NCBI RefSeq assembly: GCF_004795105.1
Contig: NZ_SSBL01000007.1
Location: 186,001 to 250,000, forward strand
Length of the DNA stretch: 64,000 bases
Reading direction: 5' to 3'
Source: Streptomyces sp. A0642
Lineage (GTDB): Bacteria; Actinomycetota; Actinomycetes; Streptomycetales; Streptomycetaceae
Under the pieces are notes generated by a model. That model made no database searches and was not told the DNA's origin. It saw only the letters and a program-made list of their open reading frames with translations. The position numbers were made by a program, and so were the translations under genes. This document shows positions 24,173-33,125 of the stretch, in pieces (positions within the stretch are counted from its first letter, which is position 1; every line of letters begins with the position of its first letter).

Positions 24173-25561
24173 ATGGCCGAACCGGCAACCGCTCCCCCAC
24201 CCGCCTCCAACCTCCGCCGCATCGTCGCCGCCAGCCTCATCGGCACCACCATCGAGTGGTACGACTTCTTCCTGTACGGATCAGCGGCCGCCCTCGTCTT
24301 CAACAAGCTGTTCTTCCCCGACTCCGAGCCGCTGGTCGGAACCCTCCTCTCCTTCCTCACCTACGCCGTCGGCTTCGCCGCGCGACCCATCGGTGCGCTG
24401 GTCTTCGGGCACTACGGCGACCGGCTGGGACGCAAGAAGCTGTTGGTGCTCAGCCTGCTGATGATGGGCGGGGCCACGTTCGCGATCGGGCTGCTGCCGA
24501 CGCACGCCACCGTCGGGGTCGCCGCTCCGGTCCTGCTCACCGTGCTCCGGCTGGTCCAGGGCTTCGCCCTCGGCGGTGAGTGGGGCGGAGCCGTGCTGCT
24601 GGTGTCCGAGCACGGGGACGCCAGACGCCGCGGGTTCTGGGCCTCGTGGCCGCAGACCGGCGCGCCGGCCGGGCAACTGCTCGCCACCGGGGTGCTCTCC
24701 GCGCTCACCGCACTCCTGTCGGACTCGGCCTTCGAGGCCTGGGGATGGCGCATCCCGTTCCTGCTCTCCGGAGTGCTGGTGATCATCGGTTTGTGGATTC
24801 GTCTGTCTGTCGACGAATCGCCGTTGTTCAAGGCCGCACTCGCCCAGGCCGAGGAGCGCAAAGCCGCCTCGGGGACGACGGAGAAGATGCCGGTCGTGGC
24901 CGTGCTGCGGCACCACTGGCGTGATGTGCTGATCGCGATGGGCGCCAGGATGGCGGAGAACATCAGCTACTACGTCATCACGGCGTTCATTCTCGTCTAC
25001 GCGACGACGGCCGCCGATCTGAGCAAGCAGACGGCCCTCAACGCCGTCCTCATCGCGTCGGCGATCCACTTCGCCGTCATCCCGCTGTGGGGCGCGCTGT
25101 CGGACCGGGTCGGGCGCAGGCCTGTCTACCTGGTCGGCGCGGTCGGGGTGGGGCTGTGGATGTTCCCCTTCTTCGCGCTGATCGACAGCCGGAGCTTCTG
25201 GAGCCTGCTCCTTGCCGTCACGGTCGGACTGTTCTTCCACGGCGCGATGTACGCGCCTCAGGCGGCGTTCTTCTCGGAGCTGTTCGCGACCCGGATGCGG
25301 TACTCGGGCGCGTCGATCGGTGCCCAGTTCTCGTCCGTCGCGGCCGGCGCCCCGGCCCCGCTCATCGCCACCGCGCTGCTCGCCGACTACGACAGTTCGA
25401 CACCGATCGCGCTGTACGTGATCGCCGCGGCGCTCATCACCGTCCTGGCCGTCGTCTGCGCCAAGGAGACCCGCCACCGGGACCTGGCGGACCTGGATCC
25501 CAGCACCGGGCAGGACGCGTCCGCAAAGCAGCCGGCGGATGCCGCCCGGAGCGGTGCGTAG
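24173..25561 (+). CDS. MHS-family MFS metabolite:H+ symporter
   Basis: A 462-residue, 12-TM major facilitator of the metabolite:H+ symporter group. Marks are GTTIEWYDFFLYG in TM1, the loop 2-3 motif GALVFGHYGDRLGRKK, and the MHS-typical RLVQGFALGGEWGGAVLLVSEH. The loop 8-9 repeat GALSDRVGRRP is also present. Relatives carry shikimate, alpha-ketoglutarate, citrate or betaines; the substrate is not assigned. The ATG at 24173 has GGAAG 8 bases upstream, whereas the open frame before it encodes an Arg/Pro-rich, non-homologous stretch. Confidence 0.9.
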   Translation: MAEPATAPPPASNLRRIVAASLIGTTIEWYDFFLYGSAAALVFNKLFFPDSEPLVGTLLSFLTYAVGFAARPIGALVFGHYGDRLGRKKLLVLSLLMMGGATFAIGLLPTHATVGVAAPVLLTVLRLVQGFALGGEWGGAVLLVSEHGDARRRGFWASWPQTGAPAGQLLATGVLSALTALLSDSAFEAWGWRIPFLLSGVLVIIGLWIRLSVDESPLFKAALAQAEERKAASGTTEKMPVVAVLRHHWRDVLIAMGARMAENISYYVITAFILVYATTAADLSKQTALNAVLIASAIHFAVIPLWGALSDRVGRRPVYLVGAVGVGLWMFPFFALIDSRSFWSLLLAVTVGLFFHGAMYAPQAAFFSELFATRMRYSGASIGAQFSSVAAGAPAPLIATALLADYDSSTPIALYVIAAALITVLAVVCAKETRHRDLADLDPSTGQDASAKQPADAARSGA

Positions 25562-25743
25562 CGGCCGCCGGGGCCGGTAAGGGCTTCCCGCCGAGGGAGG
25601 AGCGGGGCACGGTGCGTGTGATCGCAGGGCGCCGGAGCGCCCTGGGCGGGTGACGCCTCCCCTGCCTCGGGCTATGAGGGGAGCGCCACCGGGACGTCGC
25701 GGGGGCGCCGCGAGCGCGCGCCCCACCCCGCGACGCCGCGGGA

Positions 25744-25808
25744 GCCGACTCCCCACAGCCCTGGGCGACGGCCCCGGGCCGACTCCCCACAGCCCCTGGG
25801 CGAAGGTC
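25744..25808 (+). repeat. 34-bp direct repeat, two copies
   Basis: GCCGACTCCCCACAGCCC followed by CTGGGCGA occurs at 25744 and again at 25778 with small differences, just before the terminator hairpin in the gap after the MHS transporter. It is probably a local duplication. Confidence 0.5.
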
Positions 25809-25842
25809 CGGGCCGGGTGTCCGTACGCGGACGCCCGGCCCG
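25809..25842. terminator. Bidirectional terminator between the MHS and NUDIX genes
   Basis: CGGGCCGGGTGTCCG, loop TACG, then CGGACGCCCGGCCCG: 15-base arms with one T/G wobble, immediately before the NUDIX stop. It separates two convergent genes. Confidence 0.75.
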
Positions 25843-25846
25843 TTCC

Positions 25847-26329
25847 TCACGCCTGCGGGGCGGTGGCCTCGAACCACGTGGGGCCGTCGGTCATCGACTG
25901 CTTGATCCGGAAGAGCGCGAACTCCGGCAGCGGCGGCAGCGCGTCGACGTGGAACCAGCCCACCTCCAGCGACTCGTCGTCGTTGACCCGGGCCGAGCCG
26001 CCGGTGGCCCGGCAGCGGAAGGTGACGTCCAGGTACTGGCAGCGGTCGCCGTTCTCGTACTGCACGGGCGGCAGGGCCTGGGTGAGCACCACCCGCTCCG
26101 CCACGCAGTGCACGGCCGTCTCCTCGTACACCTCGCGCTCCGCCGTGGCCGCGGGCTGCTCCCCGGGCTCGGAGATGCCTCCGATCACCGACCACTTGCC
26201 GGTGTCGGCCCGCCGCCCGAGCAGCACTCTGCCCTCGTCGTCGAAGACGACGGCGGTGACGCCGGGCAGCAGGAGCAACTGTTGACCCGCGGTGGCGCGG
26301 ATCTCGCGGATGAAATCAGGAATGGCCAT
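25847..26329 (-). CDS. NUDIX hydrolase
   Basis: A 160-residue NUDIX-fold protein that hydrolyses nucleoside-diphosphate-linked substrates. The NUDIX box is present at about residues 60-82 (GGISEPGEQPAATAEREVYE followed by ETAV); its last Gly is Ala, but the catalytic REVYEE Glu residues are intact. The ATG at 26329 was preferred over an in-frame start at 26350; its ribosome binding site (AGGG) is weak. It lies 31 bp downstream of lnt on the same strand and may be co-transcribed with it. The substrate is unknown. Confidence 0.85.
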   Translation of the reverse strand: MAIPDFIREIRATAGQQLLLLPGVTAVVFDDEGRVLLGRRADTGKWSVIGGISEPGEQPAATAEREVYEETAVHCVAERVVLTQALPPVQYENGDRCQYLDVTFRCRATGGSARVNDDESLEVGWFHVDALPPLPEFALFRIKQSMTDGPTWFEATAPQA

Positions 26330-26360
26330 GGCACGAACCCTATGTGGCACGCGGAGCGAC

Positions 26361-27956
26361 TCAGCGAGTACGTCGTGCGCGCACCGCTCGCAGGGCCACC
26401 CAGCCGAGGCCGGCCACCGCGAGCAGGGACAGCAGTCCCTCGGGCAGCGGGCCCATCCGGGTCGCCGGGGTCAGCGAGGAGCGCAGCGGCACCTGCTCCA
26501 CCAGGGCGTCCGGCGTGAACATCTTCGTCTTCCTGACGATGGTGCCGTCCGGGCGGATCACCGCGCTCACCCCGCTGGTGACCGGGACCACCACGGACCG
26601 GCTGTGCTCGACCGCGCGCACCCGGGACATGGCGAGCTGCTGGTAGGTCATCTCGCTGCGGCCGAAGGTGGCGTTGTTGCTGGGGACGGCGATCATCTGG
26701 GCGCCGTGCTCGACCGTGTCGCGAACGGCGTCGTCGAACGCGGCCTCGTAACAGGTCACCAGGCCGACCTCGGTGCCCGCCAGACCGAAGACGCCGACCT
26801 TCGTGCCCGGTCCGAAGTCGCGCTGCACCCGGTCGACGTCCGAGCTGAAGACGCGTACGAAGGACCGCATCGGCATGTACTCGCCGAACGGCTGGATGTG
26901 CCGCTTGTCGTACGTGGCCACGGGGCCCTTGTCCGGGTCCCACTGGATGAGCGTGTTGCGCAGCTTGCCGGTGTCGGGTTCCACGACCGCGCCGACCACG
27001 GTCGGCACACCGATCGCCTTCACCGCGTCGTCGATGACGATCCTCGCGTCGGCGTTGCGGTAGGGGTCGAGGTCGGAGGAGTTCTCGGGCCACAGGACGA
27101 AGTCGGGCTGGGGGACCTTGCCCGCCTTCACGTCCCGGGCGAGCTGCTCCGTACGGTTCGCGTGGTTGTCCAGGACCGCGCGGCGCTGGGAGTTGAAGTC
27201 GAGGCCGAGCCGCGGCACGTTGCCCTGGATGGCGGCGACGGTCGCGGTGCCGTCCTCGGCGGAGTCGTCGACCAGGGGGAGGGCGGCGAGGGCCGCGACG
27301 ACGGGGACCAGTACGGCGGCGGCCGCCGAGGCGGCCGCCGCACGGGGCAGTGCGCCCGTGGCGCGGCGGATGCGGAAGCGGCGGACGGCTTCGAAGAGTC
27401 CGAAGCCGCACAGCACCACGGCGAAGGAGAGGAGCGGGGTCCCGCCCAGAGCCGCGAGCGGCAGGAAGAGGCTGTCCGCCTGCCCGAAGGCGATCTTCCC
27501 CCAGGGGAAGCCACCGAACGGCACCCTGGCCCGGACCGCTTCGTCGAGCGTCCAGACCGCGGCCGCCCAGAGCGGCCACCCGGCGAGCCGGGACACGGCG
27601 GAGATGCCGAGGCAGCCCACGGCGATGAAAAGGGCCTCGGCCGCGGCCAGGGCCAGCCACGGCACCGGCCCGACCTCTTCGCCGGTCCAGTGCAGCAGCG
27701 GCAGCATGAAGCCGAGTCCGGCGAGCAGGCCGAGGCCGAACGCCGCGCGGAGCCTGCGCTCGAAGAGCACCCAGCCGAGGAGGGCGAACCCCGGCAGAAC
27801 CAGCCACCACAACGGCCGGGGCGGGAAGCTCGCGTACAGCATCACCCCGGAGACGACGGCGGCGGCGGGCCGTGCGAGGCGCGGCAGCAGACGTGCGGCT
27901 CGGGGGGCGGAGTCAGGCTTCTGCGGGTCGCCGACCTGGGCGATGGTGGTGCTCAC
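26361..27956 (-). CDS. lnt: Apolipoprotein N-acyltransferase
   Basis: A 531-residue membrane enzyme that adds the third acyl chain to the N-terminal Cys of lipoproteins. The N-terminal ~210 residues contain about six TM helices, followed by an extracytoplasmic nitrilase-like domain and a final TM helix. The catalytic Glu-Lys-Cys triad residues are visible as WPEN, YDKRHIQPFGEY and TCYEAAF. The GTG at 27956 was chosen; the longer open frame adds a basic, non-homologous leader. Actinobacteria make triacylated lipoproteins, and this window encodes several lipobox proteins that could be substrates. Streptomyces genomes often have two lnt paralogues, so this need not be the only copy. Confidence 0.92.
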   Translation of the reverse strand: MSTTIAQVGDPQKPDSAPRAARLLPRLARPAAAVVSGVMLYASFPPRPLWWLVLPGFALLGWVLFERRLRAAFGLGLLAGLGFMLPLLHWTGEEVGPVPWLALAAAEALFIAVGCLGISAVSRLAGWPLWAAAVWTLDEAVRARVPFGGFPWGKIAFGQADSLFLPLAALGGTPLLSFAVVLCGFGLFEAVRRFRIRRATGALPRAAAASAAAAVLVPVVAALAALPLVDDSAEDGTATVAAIQGNVPRLGLDFNSQRRAVLDNHANRTEQLARDVKAGKVPQPDFVLWPENSSDLDPYRNADARIVIDDAVKAIGVPTVVGAVVEPDTGKLRNTLIQWDPDKGPVATYDKRHIQPFGEYMPMRSFVRVFSSDVDRVQRDFGPGTKVGVFGLAGTEVGLVTCYEAAFDDAVRDTVEHGAQMIAVPSNNATFGRSEMTYQQLAMSRVRAVEHSRSVVVPVTSGVSAVIRPDGTIVRKTKMFTPDALVEQVPLRSSLTPATRMGPLPEGLLSLLAVAGLGWVALRAVRARRTR

Positions 27957-28125
27957 CCGGCGGAGTCTACGGTGGCGGGCCGATTGCCGGGGAGCCCTGT
28001 CCTGGTGGTGGAATCCGCACCGCCGAATCGTTCTCCGGAACTTCCGCACATCGAGGGGCAGGGGCCGTCAGCGTGTGTGCCGGTCCCCCACCGGCCGGAG
28101 CGTATCCGGCCCTCGCGGAAGGGTC

Positions 28126-28300
28126 GGTCCCAGGCGGCGGGTCGGTGAGGGGCAGGGGGCGGTCACAGGCCGGGAGCTGGTCACAGACCGGAGGGCCGGT
28201 CCCAGGCCGCGGGCCGGTGAGAGGCAGCGGGGGTCGGTCACAGGCCGGGGCCGGTCACAGACCGGAGGGCCGGAGGGACCGGTCCCAGGCCGAGGGCCGA
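28126..28300 (+). repeat. Imperfect tandem repeat, units of 72-83 bp
   Basis: Units start with GGTCCCAGG at 28126, 28198 and 28281 (the last partial). The first two share an internal CGGTCACAGGCCGGG and a terminal GGTCACAGACCGGAGGGCC. The block is GC-rich and non-coding; smaller CGGTCACAG modules repeat within each unit. Confidence 0.65.
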
Positions 28301-28319
28301 GCGTGGTGGCTGTACCCCC

Positions 28320-28619
28320 GTGCGGGGTTCCGAGAGCGGCAACGCGTCGGACGCGGGCGATGCGCTGATCCTCGGAGCCTGGGCGATCTGGTCACTGATC
28401 AGCCCGGCCGGACGCGAGACCCGTCCCCGGGGGGCGCTGATCGCTCCGCTCGGCGTCGCTGCGGGTTTCGCCCGCGGGCGCGTCCGTGGAACTCTGCTGC
28501 CCGTGGCCACCGCGACCGTCGTCGCCCTGACAGCCCTGGTGAGACGCCCGTCCGGTGCCACGGCCTGCCCGGCGTGCCGCCCACGGTGGACACCGCTCGG
28601 GCCGGCGGGCCGGGGGTGA
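28320..28619 (+). CDS. Possible small membrane protein (doubtful)
   Basis: A 99-residue frame from a GTG at 28320 encodes two hydrophobic stretches (ALILGAWAIWSLISP; LLPVATATVVALTALV) joined by a basic loop, then a Pro/Arg-rich tail. No ribosome binding site precedes the start and no family was recognised. The hydrophobic pattern is the only support; it may be chance in GC-rich DNA. Confidence 0.3.
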   Translation: MRGSESGNASDAGDALILGAWAIWSLISPAGRETRPRGALIAPLGVAAGFARGRVRGTLLPVATATVVALTALVRRPSGATACPACRPRWTPLGPAGRG

Positions 28620-28764
28620 GACCCGCCCCCGGCGTCGGGCGAGGGTCAGCCCCCGGCCGGGGCGCCGGGGGGACGGCAGGTGCAGGCGGTCCCGGATGAA
28701 CCGGACTGGGGTCGGGCCCCGGCCGGGCCAGGCGGTGAGACCCCCCCCCGGCGTCGCGTGAGGA

Positions 28765-29328
28765 TCAGGCCCCGGCCGGGGCGCCGGTGGACGGCAGGTG
28801 CAGGCGGTCCCGGATGAACCGGACGCCCGCCTCCGCGTCGTCGACCGTGACCGTGAACGTCCTGCCGTCGCCGAGCCTGAGCACCAGGCCCTCGCCCCGG
28901 CGCACGATCACGGCCGTGCCCTGCTCGGGGCGCCACCGGTAGCCCCAGCCGCCCCACTGCCGGGGGGTGACCTGCGGTGCGAACTCCGCGCCCACCACAT
29001 GGGTGAGCAGGATCCGGCGGCGCGGCAGGCCCATGTGGCCGCAGCGCACTTCGAGGGCGTCGCCGTCGACGCGGACCGCCACGTTCACGAAGGCGAGGGT
29101 GCCGAACAGCATGAGCAGCCCGGCCGCCACGCAGCCGATCACCGACATCAGCAGCGGGGCGATGCCGGAAGTCCAGGTGGAGCTGACGGCGAGCTGGATG
29201 CCGAGCGCCAGACAGGCGGCGCCTGCGGCCGCGAGGACCCACTGGGTCCGGTTGGTGGCCCGGCCGGTCCAGACGGCGGTGTGGGTCGGGGCACCGGTTC
29301 GCGTCGGTTTGCGGGGGTGGTCCTCCAT
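28765..29328 (-). CDS. Membrane protein with PH-like domain, unknown function
   Basis: A 187-residue protein with two TM helices (about residues 30-50 and 57-80; WVLAAAGAACLALGIQLAV and LLMSVIGCVAAGLLMLFGTL) followed by a ~100-residue cytoplasmic domain resembling bacterial PH-like domains (LEVRCGHMGLPRRRILLTHV; ending VRFIRDRLHLPSTG). The ATG at 29328 was chosen because the 15 upstream codons look non-homologous; the ribosome binding site is poor. It is followed downstream by a repeat-rich gap and preceded by the racemase gene on the same strand. Such Streptomyces proteins are conserved but uncharacterised. Confidence 0.7.
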   Translation of the reverse strand: MEDHPRKPTRTGAPTHTAVWTGRATNRTQWVLAAAGAACLALGIQLAVSSTWTSGIAPLLMSVIGCVAAGLLMLFGTLAFVNVAVRVDGDALEVRCGHMGLPRRRILLTHVVGAEFAPQVTPRQWGGWGYRWRPEQGTAVIVRRGEGLVLRLGDGRTFTVTVDDAEAGVRFIRDRLHLPSTGAPAGA

Positions 29329-29397
29329 GCCAAGCAGCGTACTGAAGAATGCGCGCGAAGGAATGGGTCCCACGGCCCCCGTCGGGCCGTCGGGCGG

Positions 29398-30183
29398 TCA
29401 GCGGGCGGAGCGGACTGCGGCGAGCCCGCGCCCTTCCTGATAGGCCAGGGCGGCTTCCGGCAGCTCCGACAGGCGTCCGCCGAGGAGGACGGCGAGTCCT
29501 GCGGAGGGTTCGGCCGACGGAGCGGGTTCGGCCCCGATCCGGCGCAGCGCCTGGGCGGCGACGGCCCCGGCGGAGCCGTGCAGGACGAGGGGCGGGCGGC
29601 CGGGCCGCTGCAGGACGGCACGGATGCGTTCGGCGACCAGTTCGTAGTGGGTGCAGCCCAGCACGACGGCCCGCACATCGGGCGGGGTGAGCGCGGCGGC
29701 GGCGGCCAGGGCCTTCTCGATGCCGGCCTCGTCCGCGTACTCCACGGCGTCGGCGAGGCCGGGGCAGGGCACCTCGGTGACGGATGCGGACCCGGCGAAG
29801 TCGCGGATCAGTCCGCGCTGGTACGGGCTGCCGGTGGTGAGCGGGGTGGCCCAGATCGCGACCGGCCCGCCGGCCGCGGCGGCCGGCTTGATCGCCGGGA
29901 CGGTGCCGATGACCGGCAGCGCGGGCTCCAGCTCGGCCCGGAGCGCGGCCAGGGCCTGCACGGAGGCGGTGTTGCAGGCGACGATCAGCGCGTCGGGGCG
30001 GTGGTCCGCCGCGGCCCGGGCGACGGCCAGGGCGCGTGCGGTGACGTCTTCCGGCGTCCGGGGGCCCCACGGCATGCTCGCCGGGTCCGAGGAGAGGACC
30101 AGATCGGCGTCCGGCCTCAGCCGGCGTACTGCGGCGGCGGCGGCCAGCAGGCCGATTCCGGAGTCCATGAGCGCGATCTTCAC
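29398..30183 (-). CDS. Asp/Glu racemase family protein (MurI-like)
   Basis: A 261-residue protein of the aspartate/glutamate racemase superfamily. The two catalytic Cys motifs are visible: VACNTAS (about residue 73) and LGCTHYE (about 175), together with the N-terminal MDSGIGLL glycine loop. Glutamate racemases supply D-Glu for peptidoglycan. The Streptomyces housekeeping MurI is more closely related to the canonical enzyme, so this may be a paralogue with another substrate. The GTG at 30183 was chosen because it places MDSGIG at residue 6; the open frame upstream overlaps the divergent glycosyltransferase gene. Confidence 0.85.
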   Translation of the reverse strand: MKIALMDSGIGLLAAAAAVRRLRPDADLVLSSDPASMPWGPRTPEDVTARALAVARAAADHRPDALIVACNTASVQALAALRAELEPALPVIGTVPAIKPAAAAGGPVAIWATPLTTGSPYQRGLIRDFAGSASVTEVPCPGLADAVEYADEAGIEKALAAAAALTPPDVRAVVLGCTHYELVAERIRAVLQRPGRPPLVLHGSAGAVAAQALRRIGAEPAPSAEPSAGLAVLLGGRLSELPEAALAYQEGRGLAAVRSAR

Positions 30184-30241
30184 CCGGTCACCATAGTCGA
30201 CCGCCCTTGCGGTCCTCGCTGAGTGGGGCAGACTTCGGCCA

Positions 30242-31414
30242 ATGAGTGCCGTTGCCTGGATCGCCGTGGTTTCGCTTGTCGCGTGGGTGTGGCTGTTGCT
30301 GGGGCAGGGGTTCTTCTGGTGGACCGGCCAGCGGCTGCCGGGCCGCGCGGAACCGGCGCACTGGCCCTCGGTCGCGATCGTCGTGCCGGCGCGTGACGAG
30401 GCCGACATGCTTCCGGTGAGCCTGCCTTCGCTGATGGCCCAGGACTATCCGGGGCACGCCGAGATCTTCCTGGTCGACGACTGCAGCGAGGACGGCACCG
30501 GCGACCTGGCCCGTGAGCTGTCCGTTCGGTGCGCGGGGCTGCCCGTGACCGTGGTCTCCCCCGGGGAGCCGCAGCCCGGCTGGACGGGCAAGCTCTGGGC
30601 CGTCCGGCACGGCATCGCGCTGGCCCGGTCCCGGGGGCCCGAGTACCTGCTGCTCACGGACGCCGACATCGCGCACGAGCCGGACAGTCTTCGGGAGCTG
30701 GTGGCGGCGGCCTGTTCGGGCGGATTCGATCTGGTCTCGCAGATGGCGCGGCTGCGGGTGGAGAGCGTGTGGGAGCGGCTGGTGGTGCCGGCCTTCGTCT
30801 ACTTCTTCTCGCAGCTCTATCCGTTCCGGTGGGTGAACCGGGCGGGGTCGCGGACAGCCGCGGCGGCGGGCGGCTGCGTCCTGCTGCGGACCGATGCCGC
30901 CGTGCGGGCGCGGGTGCCGGAGTCGATCCGGCAGGCGGTGATCGACGACGTGTCGCTGGCGCGCGCGGTGCAGCGCAGCGGCGGGCGGATCTGGCTGGGC
31001 CTCGCGGACCGGGTGGACAGCGTGCGGCCGTATCCGCGCCTGGCCGATCTGTGGCGGATGGTCTCGCGGAGCGCGTACGCACAACTGCGGCACCATCCGC
31101 TGGTGCTGCTCGGCACGGTGCTCGGCCTCGCGGCGGTCTATCTGGCGCCGCCCGTGACGCTCGTCGCGGGCCTGATCGCCGGTGACGCCCCGGCCGCCTG
31201 GGCCGGGGGCGCGGCCTGGACCGTGATGGCCGGGACGTACCTGCCGATGCTGGGCTACTACCGGCAGTCGTGGTGGCTCGCTCCGCTGCTGCCGTTCACC
31301 GCGCTGCTGTATCTGCTCATGACGGTCGATTCCGCCGTGCAGCACTACCGCGGGCGCGGTGCGGCCTGGAAGGGGCGTACGTACGCCCGTCCCGAGGCCG
31401 CACCGGATCAGTGA
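30242..31414 (+). CDS. Family 2 glycosyltransferase, HpnB-like
   Basis: A 390-residue membrane glycosyltransferase. One N-terminal TM helix precedes the GT-A domain with the nucleotide-sugar site (VAIVVPARDEADMLPVSLPS; IFLVDDCSEDGT; LLTDADIAHEP as the DxD-type motif) and an acceptor-side motif (VIDDVSLARAV). Three or four TM helices follow (about 285-370). Length and architecture match HpnB of hopanoid loci. No squalene-hopene cyclase gene is present in this window, so the hopanoid link rests on family resemblance. It is divergent from the racemase gene with a 58-bp gap. Confidence 0.82.
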   Translation: MSAVAWIAVVSLVAWVWLLLGQGFFWWTGQRLPGRAEPAHWPSVAIVVPARDEADMLPVSLPSLMAQDYPGHAEIFLVDDCSEDGTGDLARELSVRCAGLPVTVVSPGEPQPGWTGKLWAVRHGIALARSRGPEYLLLTDADIAHEPDSLRELVAAACSGGFDLVSQMARLRVESVWERLVVPAFVYFFSQLYPFRWVNRAGSRTAAAAGGCVLLRTDAAVRARVPESIRQAVIDDVSLARAVQRSGGRIWLGLADRVDSVRPYPRLADLWRMVSRSAYAQLRHHPLVLLGTVLGLAAVYLAPPVTLVAGLIAGDAPAAWAGGAAWTVMAGTYLPMLGYYRQSWWLAPLLPFTALLYLLMTVDSAVQHYRGRGAAWKGRTYARPEAAPDQ

Positions 31415-31445
31415 CCGCCGTGCGGGCTCGACCGGCGGCCGGGAG

Positions 31446-32765
31446 TCATTTGCGGCCGGGAGTCCAGTTCATGCCCCAGCCGTACGCCTGGTCGATGGTG
31501 CGCTGCGGGCTGACTCCGCGCTGCGGCACGAGATACCGGGCCTCGCGCTGCACGGTGAGGTCGGAGCCGGTGTTGGTGATCAGCGCCAGGGCGCAGACCG
31601 TCGAGGGGACGGTGCACTCGTCGAGCGAGAAGTCGATCGGTGCGCCGTGCTGCGGCTGGAGAGTGACGGTCGCGTGCAGATCCGCGAAACTCCGGGCGCC
31701 TTCGTAGATGGTGACGAAGATCAGGACGCGTCGGATCCTCGTCTGCTGGTCGAGGTTGATCGTCAGGTTCTCCCCGGAGGCGTTGGCGCCCGTCCGGTCG
31801 TCTCCGTCGAGCTGGATGTACGGCGGCTGGTGGAGAGCGCCGAAGGCGTTCCCGAGCGCCTGCACGACTCCCTTGCGGCCGTCGGTCAGTTCGTAGAGGG
31901 CGCAGAGATCGAGATCGAGATCCGCGTGGTGGGCGACGGCCCTGCCGAGTTTGCTGCCCCATCCCTTGAACTGCTTGCGCACCTCCCAGTTGAGATTGAC
32001 GCGCATGGCTCCCGAAGTGCCGCCCTGTTTCGCGAGGGAGACGGAGGGCGCCTCCTTCGTGAGCGTCACCTTGGTGAGGCGGACGGGCTGGGTGACGGGG
32101 GGCGCCGGGGGGACCGGCGGCGCCATCGGGGCGGCGAGCGTCGGCTGGGGGTACGGGGGCGGCGGCGTGGCCGCGACCCGCGTCGCCGGCCGGGGCGGCG
32201 GGGGCGTGTGGGGCTGAGGCGCCGGTGCGGGCTGCTGGGGTTCGTCGACGGAGATCCCGAAGTCGGTGGCGAGCCCTTCGAGCCCGGTCCCGTAACCCTG
32301 GCCGACCGCGCGGAACTTCCAGGCGCCCTGGCGCCGGTAGAGTTCGCCGAGGATGAAGGCGGTCTCGACCGTGGCGTCGGCGCTGTCGAAGCGTGCCAGT
32401 TCCGAGCCGTTCGCCGCGTCCGTGATCCGTACGTAGAGGCCGGTCACCCGGCCGAACGAACCGCTGTCCACGGAGGCGGCCAGCACCACGCGGTCGATGG
32501 CGGGCTCCACCCGTGCCAGGTCGACGGCGAGCGTGTCGGTGGTCGCGCCCGCAGCGGCCCGCTTGCCCTCGTGGCGCACCGCTCCGGACGCGTGGACCGG
32601 CTGGTTGTAGAAGACGAAGTCCGCGTCGCTGCGCACCTTTCCGGTCCCCAGGAGAAGGAGCGCCGAGGCGTCCACGTCCGGGGTCCCGGGGGCGTTGCGC
32701 CACCCCATTTCGACGCGCACGGCCTGCGCGGCCACCGGAACGTTGGTTCCTTTTAGCATGGTCAT
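31446..32765 (-). CDS. TerD-family protein with a second TerA-like domain
   Basis: A 439-residue cytoplasmic protein with two stress-response Ter domains. The first (about 1-180) has TerD marks (FVFYNQPVHASGAVRHEG; LARVEPAIDRVVLAASVDSG; ELYRRQGAWKFRAVGQGY). A Pro/Ala-rich linker (about 185-255) follows, then a second beta-rich Ter domain (about 265-439; ADLDLDLCALYELTDGRKGV, IQLDGDDRTGANASGENL). TerD domains bind calcium, and the DxDxD-like acidic loops are present. Ter proteins are linked to tellurite and phage resistance and differentiation. The ATG at 32765 was chosen for GGGGGCG upstream. No other ter gene is adjacent, so it is an isolated member. Confidence 0.9.
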   Translation of the reverse strand: MTMLKGTNVPVAAQAVRVEMGWRNAPGTPDVDASALLLLGTGKVRSDADFVFYNQPVHASGAVRHEGKRAAAGATTDTLAVDLARVEPAIDRVVLAASVDSGSFGRVTGLYVRITDAANGSELARFDSADATVETAFILGELYRRQGAWKFRAVGQGYGTGLEGLATDFGISVDEPQQPAPAPQPHTPPPPRPATRVAATPPPPYPQPTLAAPMAPPVPPAPPVTQPVRLTKVTLTKEAPSVSLAKQGGTSGAMRVNLNWEVRKQFKGWGSKLGRAVAHHADLDLDLCALYELTDGRKGVVQALGNAFGALHQPPYIQLDGDDRTGANASGENLTINLDQQTRIRRVLIFVTIYEGARSFADLHATVTLQPQHGAPIDFSLDECTVPSTVCALALITNTGSDLTVQREARYLVPQRGVSPQRTIDQAYGWGMNWTPGRK

Positions 32766-33125
32766 GCTCGCCCCCATCGCGAGTACGGCTGCCGAGAGTT
32801 TCCCGTCAACCTAATGCCCGTCGCCGCAGGCGGCTCACAGTGACCCCTTTCCAGCCTCGCGCCCGTGCGTGGTGAGGGACGAGGAAGGGCTCCGCGCCGT
32901 CCGTGAAACGCCTTGACGGCCCATCAGTTCGGTTCGGCCGCGCGCGCGTCGGATGATGCCGTGGGTGCGCGGGCGTCCGCTTCACGGACGCCGCCTCCGG
33001 GTGGGAAGGAACGCTCGGCGCCGGGCCGTGCGGCGGGAGGCAGGAGTCGACCCGCCCTCGTTCGGACGCGATGCGGCCGAGGTCGCGGGGCGCCCCTTCG
33101 GTGCCACGCGGTGCGTCCCGTTCCG
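32766..33125. other. Intergenic region with a hairpin
   Basis: This 360-base gap between the TerD gene and the MFS gene holds a hairpin at 32972-32992 (GGCGTCCG, loop CTTCA, CGGACGCC) that may terminate the MFS transcript. Promoter elements for the TerD gene are presumably here but were not resolved. No gene was seen. Confidence 0.45.

Larger units (their letters stand above)
27957..28764. other. Intergenic region with tandem repeats and one doubtful small frame
   Basis: These 808 bases upstream of lnt hold the repeat block at 28126-28300 and a possible small membrane protein at 28320-28619, each listed separately. Nothing else was seen apart from the lnt promoter region, whose boxes could not be assigned. 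Confidence 0.5.

Noticed and set aside
31446..32765. The TerD-family gene as part of a tellurite-resistance island
   Set aside because: No terB/C/Z or phosphoribosyl genes lie nearby; isolated TerD proteins are common in Streptomyces cores.
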